64,000 nucleotides of DNA from Spirochaetota bacterium (GCA_029265255.1 JAJUJQ010000007.1:1-64000), one strand, 5' to 3'. Shown: positions 32,590 to 42,249, counted from the first letter of the stretch. The notes: a model not told the origin generated them from the letters alone. A program made the numbers and translations.

Positions 32590-33471
32590 CTATCGTCGTT
32601 CGGTCTGGCGCGGGGCGGTCGCCAGGTACACACCTACAATCGCGAGGACACCACCCACGAGTTGCATGAGTCCGAGCCGTTCTCCCAGAAGCACAAAGGA
32701 AGCAACCACCGCCACGACCGGAATCAGATTGATGAAAACACTCGATGCGCCCGGTCCGAGATGATCCAGCGCGATTACATACAGCCAGTAGCCTATTGCT
32801 GACCCGAACACACCCAGATATGCGGCATTCAGAAGCGCAACTGCAGACAGCCCGCTCCAGACCTGGTGTTCGACAATCGCAAAAGGTATGCAGCCCAGGG
32901 CTCCCGTCACCATCTGCCAAAATGTCACCGCCAGCATAGGGTACCGCCCTGAAAGAGGTCGAGTCATGAATGAATACACCACCCAGGACAGCGCAGCTCC
33001 ACCCATGTATACATACCCCAATGGAGCCGAACCGACGCTTTCAGACCTGAGCACGATGAGCGCTACTCCCACAAACGAAAGCACGATACCACCCGCTTCC
33101 TTTCGATCCGGCCTGGTCTTCAGAAAGAGAATCTCACCAATCAATGTGACGACCGGAATGGTGCCGATAATGAGCGAGGATTCCGAGGCGGTAAGCCGCA
33201 TGATGCCGTTGTTCTCGAAAAAGAAATACAGCGTGACGCCAACCAGCCCGCTCGCGGAAAGCAGCAGCATATCTCGCCGCGCGATACGAAAGGGGGTTCG
33301 TGTGATGACCATTATGACGGTAAGCAGGATCGAGGCGATGACAAAGCGGAATAGCGCCAGGCTCATAGGCCCGAATTCCCTAATCGCCACCTTGATAGAA
33401 AGGAAGGTCATGCCCCAGATCACGGCAACAGCCAGGCCTGCGAGCACCACCATGCGGTCCTTGGTCCTCAT
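32590..33471 (-). CDS. EamA-family DMT transporter
   Basis: A 293-residue protein with ten predicted helices in two EamA repeats (WGMTFLSIKVAIREFGP in the first, VINLIPVVAVVASFVLLGERL in the second). Such proteins export amino acids or metabolites. The gene is divergent from hutH. Substrate unknown. It is distinct from the RarD-type paralogue at 39914. Confidence 0.88.
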   Translation of the reverse strand: MRTKDRMVVLAGLAVAVIWGMTFLSIKVAIREFGPMSLALFRFVIASILLTVIMVITRTPFRIARRDMLLLSASGLVGVTLYFFFENNGIMRLTASESSLIIGTIPVVTLIGEILFLKTRPDRKEAGGIVLSFVGVALIVLRSESVGSAPLGYVYMGGAALSWVVYSFMTRPLSGRYPMLAVTFWQMVTGALGCIPFAIVEHQVWSGLSAVALLNAAYLGVFGSAIGYWLYVIALDHLGPGASSVFINLIPVVAVVASFVLLGERLGLMQLVGGVLAIVGVYLATAPRQTERR

Positions 33472-33532
33472 AGTGACCCTATGCTAGTAAGAGGCCGCGC
33501 CATTGTCCAGCGCCCTGTGCTATACTGAGGAC

Positions 33533-35125
33533 ATGAAGGATTTCATCATCGATGGCTGTTCGCTTACCATACTCGACCTAGTGGAAGTTGCTCGCCACCA
33601 TCGCCCTGTCAGGCTCGATCCAGATGCGATCGCTCGCATGCAAGCCTCGCGCGATGTGGTGGAACAAGCGGTGCGAAAAAAGCTCATACGCTATGGCATT
33701 ACCACCGGCTTCGGCAAATTCTGCAACGTGCACATTTCAGACGAGGATAATGCGTTACTGCAGAAAAATCTGATTATGAGCCACGCGTGCGGCCAGGGTG
33801 ATCCGTTCATGCCGGAAATCGTACGCGCCATGATGCTCCTGCGAGCCAACGCGCTCGCCGTGGGAAACAGCGGCATCCGCCCGATAGTCGTCCAGCGTCT
33901 GGTCGATTTCCTTAACAGGGATATTATCCCGGTTGTGCCGGAAAAGGGTTCGCTGGGCGCATCGGGGGACCTCGCCCCGCTCTCCCATATCGCGCTGGTG
34001 CTTATCGGACTCGGTGAGGCATGGTATCGAGGAAAAAGAATGGCAGGCGCTATGGCACTCGCCGAAGCTGGACTCGCCCCTCTCGAACTCGAAGCCAAGG
34101 AGGGGCTCGCGCTCATTAATGGCACCCAGGCGATGACCGCAATCGGCGCGCTCGCGGTGTACGATGCCCTCATGACCTACCGCAGCGCGTCCATTTCCGC
34201 AGCCATGACCTTCCAGGCACTGCGTGGCATTACCGAAGCCCTGGATCCGCGCATTCACGAATTGCGCCGGCAGAAAGGCCAGATCGACGCAGCGCGGGAT
34301 CTCCGCCGCCTGCTGGAAGACTCCCTTCTCGTCACAAAACCTGCCGGCACTCGTGTTCAGGACGCGTATGCATTGCGCTGCACACCTCAGGTACACGGCG
34401 CATGCCTCGCAGCCATCACCCATGCATGGGATATTATTTCCGCCGAACTTAATGCCGTAACCGACAACCCTCTCATCTTTCCGTACGTCATGAGGGAAGG
34501 CGGAGATATCGTATCCGGTGGCAATTTTCACGGTGAACCCATCGCGCTTGTGATGGATTACCTTGGTATCGCACTGGCAGAATTGGCCGATCTTTCGGAG
34601 CGAAGACTCGAACGCCTGGTCAACCCAGCACTCTCCGAAGGGCTGCCTGCGTTCCTCACTATCAACGGCGGTATCAATTCTGGTTTCATGATTGTCCAGT
34701 ACAGCGCCGCCAGCCTCGTATCGGAGAACAAGATTCTGGCGCACCCTGCCAGCGTGGATTCTATTCCTTCGAGCGCAAATCAGGAAGACCATGTTTCCAT
34801 GGGCACTATCGCGGCTCGCAAGGCACGATCAATTCTCGACCACAGCCGCAGGGTTGTGGCGATGGAACTCATGGCCGCCTGCCAGGCCTTGGATCTGCGG
34901 GCCATCCAGATGGGACTTTCTTCCATAGAAGAATCGCTCTCGCCGGCAACGCGCCCCATCTACCGCATGCTCAGAGCTGTCATTCAGTTCACCGATCGAG
35001 ACCGGGTCATGTATCCCGACATCGATGCGACTGTCACACTTCTCGCCAGCGGAACCGTGCCTGCCAGCATCGAATGTTGGAGCTGGAATCCCGTACCGAT
35101 TGCTCCTTGCGAAGACATGGAATAG
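33533..35125 (+). CDS. hutH: histidine ammonia-lyase
   Basis: A 530-residue lyase that turns histidine into urocanate and ammonia. The MIO cofactor forms from Ala143-Ser144-Gly145 in GSLGASGDLAPLSH. Other family motifs are TTGFGKF, NGTQAMTA, VQDAYALRCTPQVHG and ENKILAHPASVDSIPSS. The start at 33533 lies 6 nt after a TATACT box (33521-33526), with only GAGG very close to the ATG, so the transcript may be nearly leaderless. hutU is not in the window; hutI lies 3.5 kb downstream on the same strand. Confidence 0.95.
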   Translation: MKDFIIDGCSLTILDLVEVARHHRPVRLDPDAIARMQASRDVVEQAVRKKLIRYGITTGFGKFCNVHISDEDNALLQKNLIMSHACGQGDPFMPEIVRAMMLLRANALAVGNSGIRPIVVQRLVDFLNRDIIPVVPEKGSLGASGDLAPLSHIALVLIGLGEAWYRGKRMAGAMALAEAGLAPLELEAKEGLALINGTQAMTAIGALAVYDALMTYRSASISAAMTFQALRGITEALDPRIHELRRQKGQIDAARDLRRLLEDSLLVTKPAGTRVQDAYALRCTPQVHGACLAAITHAWDIISAELNAVTDNPLIFPYVMREGGDIVSGGNFHGEPIALVMDYLGIALAELADLSERRLERLVNPALSEGLPAFLTINGGINSGFMIVQYSAASLVSENKILAHPASVDSIPSSANQEDHVSMGTIAARKARSILDHSRRVVAMELMAACQALDLRAIQMGLSSIEESLSPATRPIYRMLRAVIQFTDRDRVMYPDIDATVTLLASGTVPASIECWSWNPVPIAPCEDME

Positions 35126-35159
35126 AATTCGGGCAACATAATCCCCGGAGGAGAATCCC

Positions 35160-38100
35160 ATGGTTACCAAGAGGGATCACGGCATTAAACTGGATCGAAC
35201 TTCGCCACAGGAACGTGCGCGGCTCATTTCATACATCAACATCAAGCTCAAGAGCCTCGGGCTGCCGGTCTATTCCAAAGAAGGAACAGGCTTTGTCCAG
35301 CTCGCCTCGGACATGCTGGAAAGCTTTCGTCAGAAAAACCGCCTCCTGCCTCGCATCCTCCCCCCTGCTGATCAGCGTATCCAGAATTTCATCGATCGCT
35401 ATCTGGCGGATCTGGGCTTGGCGAGAAACCCGCAGCTTCCGGCCAATACCCTCGTCCTCGACCGCTATGGCATGGCACGCGAGCTTTCATTGCCACCCGA
35501 TGGTCACAAGCATGTGTCGCCGACGCTCACCTCCTACCGCGTCCGGAACGGCGTCCTCCACAATCCGACCAACGATCGACGCACTACAGAAGGCGTCTTT
35601 CATATTGCTGAGGGAGGGCTCCCCATTCCCTTGGACAAAAAAGCCGTCCCAAAACTCGCGTTCGCCCGCATGCTCGAAGCGGCGCTGAACCCTCCGCCCG
35701 AGCTGCTCGAATTGCCCTTCACCGCCCGCGAAACCGAGAAAGCCCGCACCTTCCTCTCGGTGCTGCTGCGGCCAATCGTACGCCCCGAAGTCCCCGGCTA
35801 TTGCGAAGAGCGCTCCATGGAGGTTCGCTTCTTTGCGCCTGGTTCCCTCGCCGCCAATGTCGATTTCGTCGAAAGCATTTTCGGTAATTCGGGCGACCCC
35901 TTCATACCAGAAAACGATGCTTCTATCGATCCGGTACACTGGACCGGCACTACCGGCTGTATCATTCTCGCAACGCACCTAGTGAGTCTTACAAAGAAAG
36001 AACTTGGTTTGCCGCACTACGAACAGGCCACCGAGCGCCAGCGCCGCGATGGCATGTGCTGGAAAGATCCTACTGAGCTGTATAACGACGGCAAGCCATT
36101 CAAACTGTGCGCCCGCGATGCCTCGGGTGTCATCCTGACCATCATTGCCGACAACTATTTCGGTTACTCTAAGAAGGAAATAAAATCCCACATCTCCTAC
36201 TCCGCCAATTTGCTTGGGCTGGTGGAGGAGGAGCACGCCGGCGGCGCGCTCGTGTTTCCGTCGTACAATCTCGGTACGCGCTTCGTACCCGACACCAACC
36301 TTCGCTCGCGCGGCCATAGCATTCAGGATGTCTACACACTCATGCGCGGACGAATCGAAATGAAACCAGAAGGATACGGTGTGGACCTGACTTTTCCGAA
36401 TATCATCTATTTGCCGGAGGATGCTACCATTTCTCTGGAAGATCAGATGGCCCACTGGATCATCGATGGTCGTCAGGAGTCGCTCCGAGTACTCCCTGAT
36501 TACATATACATTCATCCAACAGGCTATCGGGTGCAGATGGAACGACACCCGGTCACAGGCGCTTGGCGCCTCATCGGAACATCCGCTGAACCCCTCCTAT
36601 GCCATAAACCCTGCACCGTCTCGGGCGGCGGCAAGTCGGAAATCGCGAAATCAATTCATGACGCCATTACCTACATGCCCATTATCATCGCTGATTTTAA
36701 AAAAGACATGGAAGCGGTCAGGGAAATCATTGAAAAGGACTATGGCAACCGCTTCCGCGATGAGTCCGAGAATCACGGCAAGGACGCCCGCCCCGTGCTC
36801 TCGCCCCGTCGGTCTCTCGGCTCAGTGATCAAATTGCTCTCACCCTCTCCTGCCTACAATGACGATTACAACGAGTGGCTCCGAAGCATACCGGAGCGGA
36901 TTAAAAGCCTTGTATTTCTGGTCAAGCGCTTTTACCAACCCGACTGGGGCGACGACTGGATGTCGCACTTTTCTGTCGATGCGGTCAACGGCACTACAGG
37001 CAATATCCTTAAGTTTGAGGGCAGACCAGTCATGGGGGCATATCTGCGTGTCGGCAAGAACGGAAGCGGCATGAACCGCTTCTTCAAGCTGCGACAGGAC
37101 TTCATGCCGGCTTTCAAGCTCCAGTGGGAGGATGACATCACCGCATCGATCGTGGTACCGGTAAATCAGCTCGACAACCTCCCGGAATGGGCTGAGCATC
37201 ACCTCTCCCTCAAGTTCGCCAAAAACTGCGAGGTTAGGTTCTTCCAGCGCCCGGACGATGCCATCATTCGCGGCTATGACAAGCAAACCGAAAAGGACAT
37301 GGCACGCCAAGATAATTTCATCTCGAATTTCGAGCCACTGACCAAGGCTGACGCCTCACGCATCATCGAGAACACCATCCGGTACTATGAGTATACAGAA
37401 CCCATGCGCAAATTCATCGAAGAGACCGAAAAGGATCCCGATTATGAATACTTTGTCGCATCGGATCATTTCCGCCTGGTGAACGGCTCACCTTCCAAGA
37501 ACCCGCGATATCTGCAGCTCGACCCGAGCTATGTCAATCCAATTTCGCGCTACCTGGCGGAAATCGGGCCGCGCCTCTATCGCCGTATCCCGGCCGACAA
37601 CCCCCTGTTGCAGCCTGTCGGTGCCGTGCTGCCAGGGCGGCGCAATAATCCCGCAGACCCAAAGGGCGGAATCCGGCCGCTCGCAGTCTATGGACCGATT
37701 CACTACCAGGATCTGCCCGAACTCTTCATGGACTTTGTGTGCTCACTGACCGGCAAAAGCCCTTCCACCACCGGCGCGGGCAGCGAAGGCGCGCTCACCA
37801 AAGGGCCCTTCAATCCCCTCACCCCGACCACCGACCTCAACAACGCCCTTCTTGCCTTTATCCTGACGGGCTATTCCGGATTTACCACCGCCGCAGGCCA
37901 TATCGGCCGGAAGTACAAGGTAGACCACGACATCTCGCTGCTCATGCCGGAACTCTGGTCTCGCCTTGGGCCTGAAGAGCGCGACCCCGAATTCCTCAAG
38001 AGCCATGGCTATCTGGAAAGAGTGGAAGATTTCGAATACAAAGGCAAGATCATTCCCGCATCACGGCTTGGATGGCGGATTACCCCGCTCTTCGCGGCTA

Positions 38101-38645
38101 CCTACCTCGGCCGGCTTTTCGATACCCCATCGGTCGTGTTCCCCGAAGACATGCTCAAACCCGAGCTGCAGTCGCTGGAAGATTTTGTGGATGGCATCGA
38201 AAATATCGCCGCTGCCATGGAAAAGTCCGCGCGCGCCTACTTTGAAGACGGCTCCTATGAGGTGGCTATCCCCCCGCTCAAGGCCGTGCTGTCGGTCATG
38301 GCGTTCGGGCATTACGAAGGCAAAAGCATTCACGACCCCGAGGTTCGCAGGCTCTTTGACCGCGACTATGTCCTCGCCTCCGACTGGTACAGGGAGCGGC
38401 TCGAGCGCTACCGCGACCGCGAAATCGCCTATATCGAATCCTCAATTTCATACCTGCGCCGCTTCCTCGCCGAGCGAGCAGAACCTGGCAGCCTGACAGA
38501 GCGCCGTGTGCAGGCCGAACTGGCAAGCGCCCACTCACGTCTTGAACAGCTGACTTCTCCACACTACCTCAAGCGTATCTGGGGTTCTATCGGGCTCGAC
38601 CCACTGTACACCCATGCTGCCGAACCCCCCGCCAGCGCAGGATAA
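35160..38645 (+). CDS. very large protein between hutH and hutI, candidate PPi-dependent PEP carboxykinase
   Basis: A 1161-residue soluble protein with no signal peptide and no obvious repeats. GGAGGAG precedes the ATG. A glycine-rich, P-loop-like CTVSGGGKSEIAKS sits at about 485-498. Other conserved-looking stretches are WTGTTGCIILATH, DGMCWKDPTEL, LVFPSYNLGTRF, TTGAGSEGALTKGPFNPL and LTGYSGFTTAAGHIGRKY. The length and the GGGKSE loop fit my recollection of the diphosphate-type PEP carboxykinase of Entamoeba and Propionibacterium (about 1100-1150 residues), which links PEP, CO2 and PPi to oxaloacetate. I cannot confirm this without a search. Urocanase, expected in this position, is ruled out by size and motifs. 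It lies 34 bp after hutH and 4 bp before hutI, so it is co-transcribed. Confidence 0.5.
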   Translation: MVTKRDHGIKLDRTSPQERARLISYINIKLKSLGLPVYSKEGTGFVQLASDMLESFRQKNRLLPRILPPADQRIQNFIDRYLADLGLARNPQLPANTLVLDRYGMARELSLPPDGHKHVSPTLTSYRVRNGVLHNPTNDRRTTEGVFHIAEGGLPIPLDKKAVPKLAFARMLEAALNPPPELLELPFTARETEKARTFLSVLLRPIVRPEVPGYCEERSMEVRFFAPGSLAANVDFVESIFGNSGDPFIPENDASIDPVHWTGTTGCIILATHLVSLTKKELGLPHYEQATERQRRDGMCWKDPTELYNDGKPFKLCARDASGVILTIIADNYFGYSKKEIKSHISYSANLLGLVEEEHAGGALVFPSYNLGTRFVPDTNLRSRGHSIQDVYTLMRGRIEMKPEGYGVDLTFPNIIYLPEDATISLEDQMAHWIIDGRQESLRVLPDYIYIHPTGYRVQMERHPVTGAWRLIGTSAEPLLCHKPCTVSGGGKSEIAKSIHDAITYMPIIIADFKKDMEAVREIIEKDYGNRFRDESENHGKDARPVLSPRRSLGSVIKLLSPSPAYNDDYNEWLRSIPERIKSLVFLVKRFYQPDWGDDWMSHFSVDAVNGTTGNILKFEGRPVMGAYLRVGKNGSGMNRFFKLRQDFMPAFKLQWEDDITASIVVPVNQLDNLPEWAEHHLSLKFAKNCEVRFFQRPDDAIIRGYDKQTEKDMARQDNFISNFEPLTKADASRIIENTIRYYEYTEPMRKFIEETEKDPDYEYFVASDHFRLVNGSPSKNPRYLQLDPSYVNPISRYLAEIGPRLYRRIPADNPLLQPVGAVLPGRRNNPADPKGGIRPLAVYGPIHYQDLPELFMDFVCSLTGKSPSTTGAGSEGALTKGPFNPLTPTTDLNNALLAFILTGYSGFTTAAGHIGRKYKVDHDISLLMPELWSRLGPEERDPEFLKSHGYLERVEDFEYKGKIIPASRLGWRITPLFAATYLGRLFDTPSVVFPEDMLKPELQSLEDFVDGIENIAAAMEKSARAYFEDGSYEVAIPPLKAVLSVMAFGHYEGKSIHDPEVRRLFDRDYVLASDWYRERLERYRDREIAYIESSISYLRRFLAERAEPGSLTERRVQAELASAHSRLEQLTSPHYLKRIWGSIGLDPLYTHAAEPPASAG

Positions 38646-38649
38646 TCAC

Positions 38650-39954
38650 ATGGCATCGAGCAAGGGGACAGTATTCGTCCATGGTATCAGCGAACTCTGG
38701 ACTCCCGAAGGGACACGGGCAGCCGCCGGCCCAGCCATGGGAAAGGTTCAAAAAATCGCCAACGCCTGTATCTATGCCCGCGAAGGCCGGCTCGCTTTTG
38801 TTGGAGAGGAAGCCCAACTGCGTTCCGCGGCCGCAGACCCTGCACACCCCTTACACATGCTCGCAACCGAGGCACTCACCGCTCCATCGCTCGATGCCAG
38901 CGGCCGCTGCGCCATTCCAGGCTTTGTCGACAGCCACACGCACTGTATCTTTGCCGGATGGCGTGATAATGAATTTCTCTGGCGTCTCCAGGGCATGCCA
39001 TATATGGAAATCCATAAACGCGGGGGGGGTATTCAGAGTACCGTCAATGCTACCCGCGCCGCGTCTCTTGAAACGCTTGTCGCGCTCGGACGCAAGCGCC
39101 TCGATACTATGCGCACGCTTGGCGTCACCACCGTCGAATGCAAGTCGGGCTATGGTCTCGACCGCGAGACTGAGCTCCGCCAGCTCGAGGCCGCGGCACA
39201 GCTCGCGCGCGAACAACCGGTTCGCATCATCTCCACTTTCATGGGTGCCCATTCCGTACCGCACGAATACCGCGGCCGGCCCCGCTCCTTCCTCGAATAT
39301 CTCGTCAACGAGGTTATGCCCGAAGCGCGAAGCCGCGAGCTGGCCATCTTTGCCGACATATTCTGCGAAAAAGGGGTATTCGAACTCGAAGACAGCCGCT
39401 GGTACCTCGAGCGGGCTCGCAAGGCCGGCTTTCTCCTCAAGCTCCACGCCGATGAGATCGAACCACTGGGCGGTGCCGGGCTTGCGGCTTCGCTCAGTGC
39501 CATAAGCGCGGACCATTTGTTGAAAGCTTCCGACGCCGACATCGACGCGATGGCAGCACACGGCACAATCGCATGCCTTCTGCCGCTCACAGCCTTCATT
39601 CTGCGTGAGCCCTTCGCCCGCGCCCGGCGTTTTATCGAGTCTGGCTGCGCGGTCGCCCTCGCGAGCGACCTCAATCCAGGCTCATGCTACAGCCAGTCTA
39701 TCCCGCTCCTCATCGCGCTCGCGGTATTGCACATGGGCATGTCGTTGGAAGAAACGCTTACGGCACTTACGCTGAACGGAGCGGCCGCGCTCGGGCTCGC
39801 CGAGAGAACCGGCTCACTCGAAGCGGGGAAGGATGCCGATTTTCTCCTGCTCGACGCGCCGTCCCCAACCCATCTGGCCTACCATACAGGGATGAATCTG
39901 GTCGACACGGTATTCATCGGCGGTCAGCGGGAATGGAGCCGCGAAGATACTTAA
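38650..39954 (+). CDS. hutI: imidazolonepropionase
   Basis: A 434-residue amidohydrolase that opens imidazolone-propionate to N-formimino-glutamate. Metal and substrate motifs are GFVDSHTHCIFAGWRDNEF, GGGIQSTVNATR, TTVECKSGYGLD, GAHSVPHEY, LKLHADEIEPLGGAGLA and ASDLNPGS. The ATG at 38650 is preferred because AGGA precedes it. Its 3-prime end overlaps the convergent rarD-like gene by 41 bp. A glycine run, AAACGCGGGGGGGGTATTC near 39015-39033, encodes the conserved Gly-Gly-Gly. Confidence 0.93.
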   Translation: MASSKGTVFVHGISELWTPEGTRAAAGPAMGKVQKIANACIYAREGRLAFVGEEAQLRSAAADPAHPLHMLATEALTAPSLDASGRCAIPGFVDSHTHCIFAGWRDNEFLWRLQGMPYMEIHKRGGGIQSTVNATRAASLETLVALGRKRLDTMRTLGVTTVECKSGYGLDRETELRQLEAAAQLAREQPVRIISTFMGAHSVPHEYRGRPRSFLEYLVNEVMPEARSRELAIFADIFCEKGVFELEDSRWYLERARKAGFLLKLHADEIEPLGGAGLAASLSAISADHLLKASDADIDAMAAHGTIACLLPLTAFILREPFARARRFIESGCAVALASDLNPGSCYSQSIPLLIALAVLHMGMSLEETLTALTLNGAAALGLAERTGSLEAGKDADFLLLDAPSPTHLAYHTGMNLVDTVFIGGQREWSREDT

Positions 39955-40852
39955 CGCGCGTTCCCACATACACGGCGACCGAACTGATGACGCCTGCAAA
40001 GGCAATGAGCAGCGCCCTATCGGGTATTTCATGATACGCGAACAGGCCCAGCAGAAGCTGGCAGGTCGGTGTAAAATACTGGATAAAGCCGATAGTCTGA
40101 AGCTTGATGCTGACGGCCGCGGTGCCAAACAACAGTAGCGGTATCGCGGTCATGACTCCGGAAAAAGCCAGAAGCGCCGTTGTAGCCAACCCCGCATTTA
40201 GAAACGCCCCATGTCCCCCATTATGGACAAAGGCCAAAAAAGCCAGCGCGACAGGCGTCGCAGCTGCCGTTTCTAGAAAGAGGCTTTCCACCGGTGGGAG
40301 ATCGAGCCCCTTCTTGACCGCCCCATAGAGCGCGAACGTCACGGCAAGCCCTAAGGAAAGCCAGGGAATCCTGCCGTAGAACGCGACGGCACCGCCAATT
40401 CCCGCTATCGCCAGCCCCACGGCCACCAGAGTCCCCTTGTCGATACGCTCGCGGAATATAATCGCTCCCAGCAGAACCGACATCAGCGGATTGATGTAAT
40501 ATCCGAGCGCCGTCTCGAGTACCCGCCCGCTCGTGATGCCATAAATGTACATCCCCCAGTTGAATGTCACAAGCACGGCGCTTGCGAGCACCATACGGAC
40601 CGTGCGCCGATTCCTGAGTACAGCTCCCACACGCGGGATCGCGTGTGTCAGCGCCAGCAACAGAAAACAGAACAGCCCCGCCCAAATGATCCGATGCGCA
40701 AGTATCTGCAACGAAGATACATGAGAGAGCAGTTTCCAATAGATTGGAAGCAGACCCCACATTCCATACGCGCCTACTGCTGCCCATGTTCCCGCCCTTG
40801 CGCTGAAGCGAGGGACACGGACAGGCTCCGCCGCCTTGCCATTCTGTTCCAT
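39914..40852 (-). CDS. rarD: RarD-type EamA-family transporter
   Basis: A 312-residue, ten-helix DMT protein of the RarD subgroup: YGMWGLLPIYWKLLSHVSSLQILAHRIIW at the N-terminus, FNWGMYIYGITSGRVLETALGYYINPL, and GFIQYFTPTCQLLLGLFAYHE are all subgroup signatures. RarD proteins are linked to chloramphenicol sensitivity phenotypes; the substrate is unknown. It converges on hutI with a 41-bp overlap and is divergent from livJ. Confidence 0.9.
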   Translation of the reverse strand: MEQNGKAAEPVRVPRFSARAGTWAAVGAYGMWGLLPIYWKLLSHVSSLQILAHRIIWAGLFCFLLLALTHAIPRVGAVLRNRRTVRMVLASAVLVTFNWGMYIYGITSGRVLETALGYYINPLMSVLLGAIIFRERIDKGTLVAVGLAIAGIGGAVAFYGRIPWLSLGLAVTFALYGAVKKGLDLPPVESLFLETAAATPVALAFLAFVHNGGHGAFLNAGLATTALLAFSGVMTAIPLLLFGTAAVSIKLQTIGFIQYFTPTCQLLLGLFAYHEIPDRALLIAFAGVISSVAVYVGTRVKYLRGSIPADRR

Positions 40853-40930
40853 TGCTTCATCATCATGATGGAATCTGCCCTTCCATGTCCATATATCGCC
40901 GCGGCAGCCTCACGAGCAGATTTGTTTCAA

Positions 40931-40958
40931 ATAATAAAACCAATTATCTGAAAATCAA
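40931..40958 (-). promoter_or_regulatory. candidate rarD promoter
   Basis: On the minus strand TTGATT (40953-40958), 16 bp, and TATTAT (40931-40936, 5/6). It would give a leader of about 75 nt. Confidence 0.45.
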
Positions 40959-41056
40959 TCCTTTCCCACCACTGCGGAAAGAAAATGCTTCTATTTGGCC
41001 GTACGCATACTTGACTGGCACGCAACACCTTGTTTCTACTAAGAAGTACAATACTG

Positions 41057-41074
41057 CGGTACTCTGGAGTACCG
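41057..41074 (+). promoter_or_regulatory. inverted repeat upstream of livJ
   Basis: CGGTACTC (41057-41064) and GAGTACCG (41067-41074) form a perfect 8-bp inverted repeat with a 2-bp centre, 24 bp before the livJ ATG. A TACAAT box (41047-41052) lies just upstream, so the predicted start falls inside the repeat. It fits a repressor operator better than a hairpin because the loop would be only 2 nt. Confidence 0.55.
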
Positions 41075-41098
41075 ATAGAATCTCTGAAAGGAGGCATT

Positions 41099-42211
41099 AT
41101 GAAGAAAGCATTGTGTGTACTGGCGCTTGTTGTATTTGCCACAGCAGCATTCGCCCAGGACATCAAGATCGGTGGTGTAGGCCCCGTCACTGGTGAAGCG
41201 GCAACCTTCGGTGTTTCGACCAAGAACGGCATGACCATGGCTGTCGAGGAATGGAACGCCAAAGGCGGAGTATTCAACAACCGCAAAGTCAAGCTGATTT
41301 TCGAGGATGACAAGGGTGATCCGGCAGAAGGCGCTACGGTGTATACCAAGCTGATCCAGCAGGATGGAGTCGTAGCCATCGTCGGTACGGTCATGTCCAA
41401 GGTTTCGCTGGCAGGCGCACCGATTTGCCAGGCAGCGGGCATTCCGATGATTAGCCCCACCTCCACCAACGAGAAGGTCACGCTGGTGGGCGATTACATC
41501 TTCCGCGCTTGCTTCATTGACCCCTTCCAGGGAACGGTTGGAGCCAACTTCTCCTACCAGGATCTGAAAGCGCGCAACGCAGCGGCCATCTTCGACCTTG
41601 GCAACGACTATACCAAAGGCCTTGCCGAGAACTTCAAGAAGCAGTTCGAGAAACTCGGTGGCAAGGTAGTCGCCTTTGAAGGACACCCATCCGGCGCCAC
41701 GGATTTCAAAGCCCAGCTGACCAAGATTCTGCAGGCTAAGCCGGACGTTATCTACATCCCCGACTACTACAACGATGTCGGCCTCATCGCCAAGCAGGTG
41801 CGCGAACTCGGCTTCAAGGGCCCGCTCGTCGGTGGTGATGGCTGGGATTCACCCGAACTGGTCAAGATCGGCGGAACCGCGGTGGAAAATGGCTTCTTCA
41901 CGAACCATTATTCTTCCGAAGACAAGCGCCCCATCGTCCAGGACTTTGTAAAGAAGTACAAAGCAAAGTTTGGCGCGGAACCTGACGCACTGGCTGCGCT
42001 TGGCTACGACGCGATGTACATCATGCTCGATGCCATTGCTCGTGCCAAATCGACCAAGGGAACGGACATCCGCGATGCGCTGAAGAAAACCGACATCAAT
42101 GTCGTATCCGGACGGATCAAGTTCGATGAGAACCGCAACCCCATCAAATCAGCGGTCATCATCGAGGTTAAGGGCGGCAAGCAGGTATACCGCACTACGG
42201 TCAATCCGTAA
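41099..42211 (+). CDS. livJ: branched-chain amino-acid ABC transporter binding protein
   Basis: A 370-residue exported binding protein with a signal peptide (MKKALCVLALVVFATAAFAQ) and AAGGAGG before the ATG. Type I fold landmarks are IKIGGVGPVTGEAATFG, LIFEDDKGDPAEGATVYTKLI, ISPTSTNEKVT, the FRACFIDPFQG hinge, and GGDGWDSPELVKIG. It supplies the LivHMGF complex encoded downstream. The precise ligand (Leu/Ile/Val or another amino acid) cannot be read. Confidence 0.93.
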   Translation: MKKALCVLALVVFATAAFAQDIKIGGVGPVTGEAATFGVSTKNGMTMAVEEWNAKGGVFNNRKVKLIFEDDKGDPAEGATVYTKLIQQDGVVAIVGTVMSKVSLAGAPICQAAGIPMISPTSTNEKVTLVGDYIFRACFIDPFQGTVGANFSYQDLKARNAAAIFDLGNDYTKGLAENFKKQFEKLGGKVVAFEGHPSGATDFKAQLTKILQAKPDVIYIPDYYNDVGLIAKQVRELGFKGPLVGGDGWDSPELVKIGGTAVENGFFTNHYSSEDKRPIVQDFVKKYKAKFGAEPDALAALGYDAMYIMLDAIARAKSTKGTDIRDALKKTDINVVSGRIKFDENRNPIKSAVIIEVKGGKQVYRTTVNP

Positions 42212-42221
42212 TTCCTTCATT

Positions 42222-42249
42222 GAAGGGCTGTCCGAGAGGGCAGCCCTTC
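42222..42249 (+). terminator. stem-loop after livJ (partial terminator)
   Basis: GAAGGGCTGTCC (42222-42233) pairs with GGGCAGCCCTTC (42238-42249) over a GAGA loop, 12 bp with one G-U. TCTGTTTCC follows. It lies 10 nt after the livJ stop and 95 nt before livH, so it probably lowers read-through into the permease genes. Confidence 0.65.

Noticed and set aside
35160..38645. Large protein as a urocanase
   Set aside because: Urocanase is about 550-680 residues; the length and motifs here do not fit.
40853..41098. Possible small gene or RNA between rarD and livJ
   Set aside because: The 246-bp gap shows only promoter-like boxes and the inverted repeat; no open frame with a ribosome site and no tRNA-like fold was seen.
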